This document shows, in pieces, positions 1 to 6,082 of a stretch of DNA of 18,859 nucleotides (position 1 is the stretch's first letter; each line of letters opens with the position of its first letter). A program made the position numbers and the translations under genes. Under the pieces are notes generated by a model. The model did no database searches. It worked only from the letters and a program-made list of their open reading frames with translations, and was not told where the DNA came from. The DNA is taken from positions 1 to 18,859 of the forward strand of contig DBFJGL010000004.1 of the NCBI GenBank assembly GCA_048394785.1, in the 5' to 3' direction. The stretch is from DBFJGL01 sp048394785 (GTDB lineage Bacteria; Bacillota; Clostridia; Christensenellales; CAG-917).

Positions 1-34
1 TTATTAAAGTTTTCAAATTGCCCACACTGTTATT

Positions 35-1333
35 ATGGATAAAAGTATTTGGAACCGAGATGTGACAAGAAAAGATTATTTGAAGCTCAACGGCGACATC
101 GAGTGCGGCGTTTTGGTTATCGGCGGCGGTATGGCGGGAATTTTGACTGCCTATTATCTGCAAAAAGCGGGCAGACAGGTCGTTGTTGCGGAAGGAAACA
201 GGATTGGCGGCGGTATGACCGAAGGCACTACCGCGGTTATTACGGCGCAACACGATACGCCGTACAGAGATTTGATTAAACACTATGGCGTTAGAAGTGC
301 CAAAGATTATTTGCAGGCGAATTTGCTTGCGGTAAAACAATTCAAAGAGTTGATAGACGGAGAGGGGATAGATTGCGATTTTGAGGTTACGCCGTCGTAT
401 ATGTATTCATGCGATTGCGCGCTTGACGGCGAGGCGGAAGCGCTGAAAAGTTTGGGATATAAGGCGGAGCTTGTCACGGAAAGCGATTTACCCTATAAAA
501 TAAAAAGCGGGGTAAAATTTTGCGATATGGCGCAGTTTCATCCGCTTAAATTTTTGTTTGCGCTGTCTCAAAAATTGAATATTTACGAGAATACCTTTGT
601 TGAAAAAATTGAAGGCAATATCGCTTTTACAAACAGCGGTAACATTAAATTTGAAAAGGCGGTTGTTGCAACACATTTTCCGTTCATCGATATGCACGGC
701 TGGTTTTTTGTCAAAATGCATCAAAAGAGGTCCTATGTGATGGCATTGTCCGGCGCGGATAAAATAAACGGGACTTATATCGATGACAAGGACGAGGGGT
801 TTTATTTCAGGAGTTATAAGGGTTTGCTTATCGTAGGCAAAGGAGAGCATAGAACAGGCACTAAAACAAGCGCGATCGATGAACTTAAAGCCTTCAAACA
901 AAAATTTTATCCCGACGCTGAAATCGAGTGTATGTGGGCAAACCAAGATTGCGTGACGCTTGACAATATGCCGTATATCGGAAGATACGGAAATATGAAA
1001 AACGTTTTTGTAACAACCGGCTTCAATCTGTGGGGAATGACCGGCTCAATGGTCGGCGCGCAAATCTTGACCGACGCAATTTGCGGAAAAACAAACCGAT
1101 TTGCTCAAACTTTTTGCACAAAAAGGAGAGTTTTGCGCCTTCAACTGCTTGCAAATTTGGGAGCCGTACTTGCAAATATGTTTTATCCCTCTATAAGACG
1201 TTGCCCGCATTTAGGGTGTGCGCTCAAATACAATAAAAGAGAACATAGCTGGGATTGCAGTTGCCACGGCTCAAGGTTTGAAGCTGACGGAAAACTTATT
1301 AACAACCCGGCAATGAAAGATAAAAAATTCTGA
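35..1333 (+). CDS. FAD-dependent oxidoreductase with C-terminal Rieske-type [2Fe-2S] site
   Basis: The 432-aa protein is a DAO-family flavoprotein. The Rossmann dinucleotide-binding motif VIGGGMAGILTAYYL lies near residues 28-42, followed by EGNRIGGGMTEGTT, and the FAD-binding C-terminal signature (TTGFNLWGMTGSMVG) lies near residues 327-341. The last ~45 residues carry a Rieske cluster motif: C390-P-H392 with C395, and C408-x-C410-H411-G. The two extra cysteines match the disulfide pair of bc1-type Rieske proteins. Family knowledge suggests a soluble electron-transfer oxidoreductase; the substrate cannot be read from the sequence. A stop lies in frame upstream at position 5, so 35 is the first ATG, but no Shine-Dalgarno is visible. 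The linker between the FAD domain and the cluster motif is short, and I do not see the usual first beta strands of a Rieske fold. The gene looks more A/T-rich than the central operon. It has no partner gene inside the window. Confidence 0.85.
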   Translation: MDKSIWNRDVTRKDYLKLNGDIECGVLVIGGGMAGILTAYYLQKAGRQVVVAEGNRIGGGMTEGTTAVITAQHDTPYRDLIKHYGVRSAKDYLQANLLAVKQFKELIDGEGIDCDFEVTPSYMYSCDCALDGEAEALKSLGYKAELVTESDLPYKIKSGVKFCDMAQFHPLKFLFALSQKLNIYENTFVEKIEGNIAFTNSGNIKFEKAVVATHFPFIDMHGWFFVKMHQKRSYVMALSGADKINGTYIDDKDEGFYFRSYKGLLIVGKGEHRTGTKTSAIDELKAFKQKFYPDAEIECMWANQDCVTLDNMPYIGRYGNMKNVFVTTGFNLWGMTGSMVGAQILTDAICGKTNRFAQTFCTKRRVLRLQLLANLGAVLANMFYPSIRRCPHLGCALKYNKREHSWDCSCHGSRFEADGKLINNPAMKDKKF

Positions 1334-1400
1334 TTAGTTTTGCAAAAGCTTTGTGCAAATCAATACGTTTTATCAAATATAAGATAATGCTTAAATGAAA

Positions 1401-1422
1401 GAACACCATTTATAAGGTGTTC
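1401..1422 (-). terminator. Hairpin after displaced tRNA-Ser tail
   Basis: A perfect 7-bp inverted repeat (GAACACC / GGTGTTC) with an 8-nt loop is followed on the minus strand by a weak T-rich stretch (CTTTCATTT). It lies two bases past the displaced tRNA-Ser 3' end, where the original tRNA terminator would be expected if that tail once belonged to the gene. No T run follows on the plus strand, so it is a poor terminator for the oxidoreductase gene. Confidence 0.5.
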
Positions 1423-1424
1423 GC

Positions 1425-1445
1425 TGGCGGAGAAGCAGGGATTTG
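1425..1445 (-). repeat. Displaced copy of tRNA-Ser 3' end (21 bp)
   Basis: This segment is identical to the last 21 nt of the tRNA-Ser gene at 1682-1702, covering part of the T loop, the 3' strand of the T stem, the 3' acceptor strand and CCA. On the minus strand it is preceded by CTCTCTA where the tRNA reads GGGTT. It has no 5' half of a tRNA, so it is not a second tRNA gene. The identity begins inside the T loop. Confidence 0.9.
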
Positions 1446-1507
1446 TAGAGAGCGGAGCGAGCATAATAGCGGCAAGGCACAATGAGATACGAATAATAGG
1501 GCTCTCC

Positions 1508-1539
1508 AAAAGTATCGCAGAACTTTTCGGGAAGAGGAG
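1508..1539 (-). repeat. 32-bp hairpin module, copy 1
   Basis: This segment is identical over 32 bp to the reverse complement of 18733-18764. On the minus strand it runs CTCCTCTTCCCGAAAAGT, then loop TCTGCGAT, then ACTTTT. In this copy the distal stem is imperfect: the right arm continues GGAGAG instead of CGGG. The orientation relative to the adjacent tRNA is the same as in copy 2. Confidence 0.9.
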
Positions 1540-1627
1540 CAATCGTGCAAAGGGACGCGCTTTTGTCAAAAAGCTGTCATTGTAACGAGTTGTGACGAGC
1601 GTCAGCAAAGGGTGAAAATACCTGCGC

Positions 1628-1680
1628 AAAAAATAGAAAAAGCACCCATTTTCAACCGCTTGGGTTCAAATTGGGTGCTT
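1628..1680 (-). terminator. Intrinsic terminator of tRNA-Ser
   Basis: On the minus strand, directly after the tRNA, AAGCACCCA pairs with TGGGTGCTT (9 bp), with further pairing inside (TTT/AAA and AACC/GGTT). It is followed by TTTTTCTATTTTTT. This is a strong Rho-independent terminator one base after the encoded CCA. Confidence 0.9.
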
Positions 1681-1681
1681 G

Positions 1682-1773
1682 TGGCGGAGAAGCAGGGATT
1701 TGAACCCTGGCTACGATTCTCTCGTACTACTCCCTTAGCAGGGGAGCCCCTTCGGCCTCTTGGGTACTTCTCC
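1682..1773 (-). tRNA. tRNA-Ser (anticodon GCT)
   Basis: The gene is 92 nt including an encoded CCA. The acceptor stem is GGAGAAG/CTTCTCC with discriminator G. The anticodon stem is CTCCC/GGGAG around loop CTGCTAA, giving anticodon GCT, which reads AGC and AGU. The long variable arm (TACGA...TCGTA) is typical of serine tRNAs, and the T arm is CAGGG-TTCAAAT-CCCTG. It has its own promoter and terminator. Its last 21 nt are repeated at 1425-1445. Confidence 0.97.
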
Positions 1774-1787
1774 AAAACCGCTTAATG

Positions 1788-1816
1788 ATGATAACATAGC
1801 GCGCACGGTATGTCAA
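1788..1816 (-). promoter_or_regulatory. Sigma-A-type promoter of tRNA-Ser
   Basis: On the minus strand, TTGACA (1811-1816) and TATCAT (1788-1793) are separated by exactly 17 bp. The predicted start lies about 8 nt before the tRNA 5' end, as is usual for a tRNA gene. Confidence 0.85.
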
Positions 1817-2150
1817 TAATATGAGAAAAATTGTGTTATAAAGCGTAGGCGGGCAAGAGGGGGCAGGGACGGCTAAAGATATGACTGCGGAATTTCGAGC
1901 ATAAACGCAGTGACGGCGTTCGGCGGATACCGAGCCGTAGGCAATGAAAATGCGGCGAGCTGAGAAATGCTTTTGGCGACGCGGGTGTGTGAAAAGAGCG
2001 TTGCGCCGCCGAGCGAATTGTGACAGAATTGCCGTTGCCGTTATCGCCTTAGATATCGCCGATTACGAGGATTATTGTTTCGCGCCCCGATTGTTAAATG
2101 TATTTCGCAAAGTATATATGCGGAAAGAAAATCAGGTTTGAAATTCTCCG
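1817..2150. other. Intergenic stretch without recognised gene
   Basis: I see no credible coding sequence on either strand: the open frames are short, rich in Arg, His and Ser, and lack a ribosome binding site. It is not AT-rich like the other spacers. I could not relate it to the tRNA-tail units. A decayed gene or a non-coding RNA is possible, but nothing identifies either. Confidence 0.5.
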
Positions 2151-2501
2151 TTAAGAGTATATGCGGGAAAGCACTTGGCTTATCGACATATTTTTATGGC
2201 TGTCCGCTTCTATGTAGTAGTCAAACTCGTCGTTTGAAAAGCGTATGTAGTAGACAAATGAATTGCGGACGCGTTTTGTTGCGTATTTGACCGCGTATTT
2301 ACCCCAATCGCAAGTTTTTTCGAGCGCGTCGAAAAAGGCGAGAGAAGCAATCGCAATGCCTCCCGTCAAGGCATAAATAGTGATATTGTCGAAGTTGTCG
2401 TCAAGCACCGTCATATAGAGTTTTGCGCCGATGACGCTGTCGTCCGCCGACGAGTATATGACGTAGGTCTGCTGTTCCATACACGCTATTGTAGGCTTCA
2501 T
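2151..2501 (-). CDS. Small hypothetical protein, last gene of sigma-factor cluster
   Basis: I do not recognise this 116-aa product. A Shine-Dalgarno (GAGGG) lies about 5 nt before the ATG, and the gene starts 43 bp after the C39-like gene, so co-transcription is likely. The protein is mixed alpha/beta in character: a beta-rich first third (TYVIYSSADDSVIGAKLYM), one hydrophobic stretch near residues 42-60 (IYALTGGIAIASLAFFDAL) that could be a buried or membrane helix, and an aromatic C-terminal part (FVYYIRFSNDEFDYYIEAD). There is no signal peptide and no metal or catalytic motif. A role as regulator or partner of the neighbouring protease-like protein is a guess from position only. Confidence 0.65.
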   Translation of the reverse strand: MKPTIACMEQQTYVIYSSADDSVIGAKLYMTVLDDNFDNITIYALTGGIAIASLAFFDALEKTCDWGKYAVKYATKRVRNSFVYYIRFSNDEFDYYIEADSHKNMSISQVLSRIYS

Positions 2502-2544
2502 ATTTCCCTCTTATCTTTTGAGGCATATCGGAAAGAGTATGCCG

Positions 2545-3429
2545 TCAATAAATTTTAGTTGCTTCCGCGTCCACCAATACGCCGTTGTTGTCGAGCACAT
2601 ATGTGCTGAGCGAAGTTGCGTTGCCCGTTGCCACGTCGAGATACGCGAGTTCTTTCGTCTGCTCGCCTTTCTCGTTGAAGTATTTGACCGTATTTATGCC
2701 GAATGCTACTGCAATATGGTTGCCCGAGTAAATTTGCTTGTACAGTTTCGTGTTGTGCTCGCAGTCCATAATGCAGGTGAAATTATATCCGCTGAGATAA
2801 AGCGTAACGGGGACTCCCTCGTCAATCTGTTTTTTCATTTCGGATATATCGGGACAGTTGTTTTTGCCGAGCGACATAAAATCCACGCAGCGGCCTTTTA
2901 AGCGGACATACTCTGAAAGTCCGTTTTTGTATTGAGCCTGCGAAGTGCCGTCTTCGGGCATATTGGTACCCATTCTGACGTAAAGGTCTTCGATTATGGC
3001 TTGTTTAGGTTCCGGCTGATAACCCATAGGGTAGTAATAATATCCTGATTCGCGGTTGATGCCCGGCGTAAAATCGGGCGCAAGTTCCTTGTAAAATCTG
3101 CCGTAATAGCCGATAATATTTGCGCCGCCCACATTCGCGCAGGAGTTTTCCAAATTGTCGTTTCTGCAATAATAATCGGGAAAAGCCGGTATGTAATGAT
3201 AATCTTCCGTTTTACGCGCGTATTCTATGGTTTCGATTTCCACACTCGCGCCGTCGTCGTAACCGTATTGCGAGTCGCCGCAGCGCGCTGAGTTTACGTC
3301 TTCGCCGTCGTTTCCCGAGGCGGCGTCGGTTTCGGAACACAAATCGGACGTCGGGTTATATGACGTTCCCGTAAAATTGCCGAGAAAGTTTTTAGAATAG
3401 GTTTTGCTCAGACAAGCCGCTTTTGGCAT
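2545..3429 (-). CDS. Putative C39-like cysteine-protease-fold protein
   Basis: The 294-aa product has the residue pattern of the C39-like papain-fold group. The candidate nucleophile C97 sits in NSCANVGGANIIGYYGR, like the family's C-G-P-x-A-x-x-N-i-x-x-Y-Y. A candidate H238 sits in SGNHIAVAFGI and D265 in YLDVATG. The stretch ISEMKKQIDEGVPVTLYLSG (residues 195-214) matches the strand-helix region usually seen before the catalytic His. The first ~70 residues are polar, acidic and rich in Cys and Asp, and show no signal peptide, so export is not evident. The start is fixed by AAGGAG 6 nt before the ATG. It lies between a sigma factor and a small unknown protein on the same strand. The family assignment is by motif only; the protein could be a non-catalytic relative. 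Confidence 0.55.
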   Translation of the reverse strand: MPKAACLSKTYSKNFLGNFTGTSYNPTSDLCSETDAASGNDGEDVNSARCGDSQYGYDDGASVEIETIEYARKTEDYHYIPAFPDYYCRNDNLENSCANVGGANIIGYYGRFYKELAPDFTPGINRESGYYYYPMGYQPEPKQAIIEDLYVRMGTNMPEDGTSQAQYKNGLSEYVRLKGRCVDFMSLGKNNCPDISEMKKQIDEGVPVTLYLSGYNFTCIMDCEHNTKLYKQIYSGNHIAVAFGINTVKYFNEKGEQTKELAYLDVATGNATSLSTYVLDNNGVLVDAEATKIY

Positions 3430-3510
3430 AATTTTCTCCTTGGTGATTTGTACCGCTATAAATACAAAACAAAAAAGAAGGGGATTTGTCCCGCAAAAAA
3501 CATAAAAATT

Positions 3511-4053
3511 TTATTTAAGCATATTTTTCATCGCTTCGATTGCTTTTTGTCTTATTCTGTCCGCTTTTGATTTTGACATTTTAAGATATTTTGCGATTTC
3601 CCGTACGGTGCATTTTTGAAAGAAATACAATTCGAAAACGACGCGCTGCTCGTCGGGCAGTTTGCCGAGAGCCATTTTTATCATAACGTTTTCAAGAGAG
3701 TCTTCGACGGTCGGCGGTTTTGAAGGGAACGTGTCGTAATCTACGTAATGGACTTCGTATTCCTTCTTGCGCTTTCCCGAGTTGTATTCGTTTATGACTT
3801 TATTGCGCAAACAGGTTTTGAGATAAGAGAACGCGCTGGTCGTATATCTGTATTTTGAGGCAATATCGTATATGTCCGCCCAAAAATCCTGCAGAACGTC
3901 GTCCGCGCGGTCTGAGTTTTGAAGTATGCTTAAAGCAACGTGTCGCAGGGCGCCGCCGATAAGGCCGTGCAACTCGTCGACATACTCGCGCCGACCGGCT
4001 TTTATATTCAACAGACATCTGTTGACGTTATCGAAATAATCAGTTTCGCTCAC
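3511..4053 (-). CDS. ECF-like sigma-70 family RNA polymerase sigma factor
   Basis: The 180-aa protein has the two domains of small group-IV sigma factors. Region 2 spans about residues 30-90 (SDRADDVLQDFWADIYDIAS, then SYLKTCLRNKVINEY). Region 4 spans about residues 130-178 (LPDEQRVVFELYFFQKCTVREIAKYLKMS, a helix-turn-helix for the -35 element, then KSKADRIRQKAIEAM). It starts with GTG; the upstream GAAGAAAAT is only a weak ribosome binding site. No anti-sigma gene lies beside it. The next gene on the same strand, 81 bp downstream, encodes the C39-like protein, which may belong to its regulon. A short GGGA-loop-TCCC hairpin followed by CTTCTTTTTTG lies between them and could attenuate read-through. 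Confidence 0.85.
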   Translation of the reverse strand: MSETDYFDNVNRCLLNIKAGRREYVDELHGLIGGALRHVALSILQNSDRADDVLQDFWADIYDIASKYRYTTSAFSYLKTCLRNKVINEYNSGKRKKEYEVHYVDYDTFPSKPPTVEDSLENVMIKMALGKLPDEQRVVFELYFFQKCTVREIAKYLKMSKSKADRIRQKAIEAMKNMLK

Positions 4054-4178
4054 AGTATTTTCTTCACGTTCAAAGCGATATTATTTGCTTTTGTATACTT
4101 GCAACGCGGCAGGGGCGCGTCAATGAGCTTATCGGCGATTATAGATTGAGAGGCAGTTGTCCGAAAGTCGTTATAATT

Positions 4179-4577
4179 TCAACCGTTCAGCCGAAAGCCG
4201 TTTGTATCAACCGCGGCAATTACCGTGCCGTCGGGGGCGGTGACGTTCACTCTGAAAAAACAGATATTCTTTCCGTCTTTTTGCAGTTTACATTCGGCTT
4301 GGAGTCGGTCTGTTTTTACAGAGCGTAAAAAACTTATGTTCGATGACAGCGTGACGGTGAGAGGATTGTCCGTATTTGCGGCAACGGCAAATGCGTAGTC
4401 CGCAAGAGTATATATCGCTCCGCCCATAACGCAACCTGCGGCATTGAGATGAAAGGGAGTGATTTTCATCTCGCACAGCGAATAGTTTTTATCCGCTTCG
4501 ATTATTTCTATGCCCGCTTGTTTTGCCGCAAACAAATCGTTTGAAAACCGTTTGCGCACTTCGTTTATATCTGCCAT
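4179..4577 (-). CDS. PaaI-family hotdog-fold thioesterase
   Basis: The 132-aa protein has the length and layout of a single hotdog domain. The signature HLNAAGCVMGGAIYTLADYA (residues 43-62) corresponds to the family's HxNxxGxxHGGxxxxLaD, with Met where many members have His. Later strands include VTLSSNISFLRSVKTDRLQA and VNVTAPDGTVIAAVDTNGF. Members hydrolyse acyl-CoA thioesters; the substrate here is unknown. A Shine-Dalgarno (AAGGTG) precedes the ATG. It lies about 100 bp downstream of the aminotransferase gene on the same strand, so the two may form an operon, though a loose GGCATAA...TTATGCC inverted repeat lies between them. Confidence 0.8.
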   Translation of the reverse strand: MADINEVRKRFSNDLFAAKQAGIEIIEADKNYSLCEMKITPFHLNAAGCVMGGAIYTLADYAFAVAANTDNPLTVTLSSNISFLRSVKTDRLQAECKLQKDGKNICFFRVNVTAPDGTVIAAVDTNGFRLNG

Positions 4578-4684
4578 ATTTCACCTTATTGCCCTTTCGG
4601 ACTATTCTTAATGTATATGCGTCAAATGTGAATTTTCGGCATAACCGCGCATTTATTCAACCGTTTTGAACAATAAAACGCCGA

Positions 4685-5872
4685 TTATGCCTTATAGCTG
4701 TCTATCAACTCTTTGAACGAAGGGAGAGAACGGCTTATCATATCGTTGGACACGCAATACGCTATGCGGCAATATCCGCGCGCCGCGAAGTCGTCGCCCG
4801 CAACAAGCAGAAGTCCGAGTTGTTTGGCTCTCTCGCAAAAGGCGTTTGCGTCTTCTTCCAAAGCTTTCACGAACAGATAAAACGCACCGTCTGGGTGCAC
4901 GCAGCGATAGCCCATTTCGGTAAGCGAGTTATAAAGCAAATCGCGGTTTTTTGCGTATGCGTCAATATCGGGCAGGGCGTCGACGCATTTTGCGACGACG
5001 TATTGAAAGAGGGAGGGAGCGCATACGTATCCGAGCGCGCGTCCCGCTCCCGCAATCGCCGCGTAAAGTCCTTTTGCGTCTGCCGCGGAAGGGTTGACCG
5101 CTATATATCCTATTCTTTCGCCGGGGAGAGAAAGCGACTTCGAGTAGCTGTAACACACCACGCTGTTGTCGTAGAGGTTCATAATGTACGGAACGTCGAT
5201 GTCGTCGTAAACGAGTTCGCGGTAAGGTTCGTCCGCAATTATGAATATCGTCTTATTCAATTCTTTTTGTTTTTTGCCGAGTATATCCGCAATGGCTTTC
5301 AACGTATTTTTCGAATATACCACGCCGCAGGGGTTGTTTGGCGAATTGACTATTACTGCCTTGGTTTTTTTGGTTACGGCATTTTCGAGCGCAGTCAAGT
5401 CGGGCTGAAAATCCTCCTCGCAAAACGGAACGGAAACCGCCTTGCCGCCCTGTGCTTCTATGAACACTCTGTATTCGGGGAAATATGGGGCAATTATTAT
5501 AAATTCGTCGTCGCCCTCGTTAAGCGCGCGCAAAGATATGGTGAGCGACGCCGCCGCACCGCACGTCATATAAATCAAATCGGGGGTTATGCCTGCAAAA
5601 AATCTGCGGTTGATGCTGTTTGCAATCGCCGCTCTCACGTCCGCGTCGCCTTGCGCCGAGGTGTAGCCGTGAATTTTGGTGCTGTCTTTTTCGTCTATAA
5701 GGCTTTTTAACGCTTCTCTTACGCATTCGGGCGCGGGGACGTTGGGGTTCCCGAGAGAAAAGTCATATACCTTATCCGCTCCGACTTCCGCCGCGCGGAG
5801 TTTGCCGAATTCGAACAATTCCCTTATGACCGAACGCTTGCTTCCCAAGCCGTACATTTCTTTGTTGTACAT
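4685..5872 (-). CDS. Pyridoxal-phosphate-dependent aminotransferase, class I/II
   Basis: The 395-aa protein is a full-length fold-type I aminotransferase. The Schiff-base lysine is K245 in SYSKSLSLPGERIGY. The cofactor-pocket motif NSPNNPCGVVY (176-186) and DEPYREL (214-220) are intact, and the phosphate-binding segment TCGAAAS (103-109) is present. The C-terminal substrate-carboxylate arginine is plausible in GYCRIAY. Family members act on aspartate, alanine or aromatic amino acids; the specificity cannot be decided here. The start has GGAGAG about 7 nt upstream. A promoter lies at 5904-5933, and the gene is divergent from spoIIE. Confidence 0.92.
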   Translation of the reverse strand: MYNKEMYGLGSKRSVIRELFEFGKLRAAEVGADKVYDFSLGNPNVPAPECVREALKSLIDEKDSTKIHGYTSAQGDADVRAAIANSINRRFFAGITPDLIYMTCGAAASLTISLRALNEGDDEFIIIAPYFPEYRVFIEAQGGKAVSVPFCEEDFQPDLTALENAVTKKTKAVIVNSPNNPCGVVYSKNTLKAIADILGKKQKELNKTIFIIADEPYRELVYDDIDVPYIMNLYDNSVVCYSYSKSLSLPGERIGYIAVNPSAADAKGLYAAIAGAGRALGYVCAPSLFQYVVAKCVDALPDIDAYAKNRDLLYNSLTEMGYRCVHPDGAFYLFVKALEEDANAFCERAKQLGLLLVAGDDFAARGYCRIAYCVSNDMISRSLPSFKELIDSYKA

Positions 5873-5903
5873 AACGTCTCTCCGTATGATTTTATATTTT
5901 CAG

Positions 5904-5933
5904 ATTATAACATAACATCTCGGCGGCTTGCAA
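5904..5933 (-). promoter_or_regulatory. Sigma-A-type promoter of aminotransferase
   Basis: On the minus strand, TTGCAA (5928-5933) and a perfect TATAAT (5904-5909) are separated by 18 bp. They sit about 30 nt before the start codon at 5872, with a GGAGAG ribosome binding site between. Confidence 0.7.
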
Positions 5934-6082
5934 GTAAAACTATATATGCGCGTACGCGCGCGTTCGAGCGCAATCCGTAATCGGCGCATTCGAGTTTTGC
6001 GCCTGACAAAAAGGCGGCGTTGCAGACAAAATTAGACTGTATCGGAAAATAAAAGCGCAAATAAAAGTACTATTATTTCCCT

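Larger units (their letters stand above)
1425..1681 (-). repeat. tRNA-tail repeat unit downstream of tRNA-Ser
   Basis: This is the 257-bp stretch between the mature 3' end of tRNA-Ser and the end of its displaced tail copy. In minus-strand order it holds the tRNA terminator hairpin, a stretch with TGACGCTCGT, a TTTTTGACAAAAGCGCG block, a 32-bp hairpin module (1508-1539), and a stretch with CGCTATTATGCTC, ending in CTA before the tail copy. The same modules occur next to tRNA-Pro at the other end of the window. No convincing coding sequence is present. Unit boundaries are inferred from the tail copies. Confidence 0.65.

Noticed and set aside
1425..1445. Second tRNA-Ser gene
   Set aside because: Only the last 21 nt are present; the acceptor 5' strand, D arm, anticodon arm and variable arm are absent.
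1360..1629. Minus-strand open frame of 89 codons downstream of tRNA-Ser
   Set aside because: It overlaps the displaced tRNA tail and the hairpin module; no ribosome binding site; repeat sequence explains it.
4820..5710. 296-codon plus-strand frame
   Set aside because: Lies antisense inside the aminotransferase gene, whose PLP motifs are complete; no ribosome binding site or recognisable domain.
5948..5959. 12-bp palindrome GCGCGTACGCGC between aminotransferase and spoIIE
   Set aside because: An alternating purine-pyrimidine run can occur by chance in this GC-biased genome; no second copy or position relative to a promoter supports a function.
5990..6030. Possible Spo0A box upstream of spoIIE (CTGACAAAA)
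   Set aside because: Only a loose match to the TTCGACAAA consensus and no supporting -35/-10 pair at a suitable distance.
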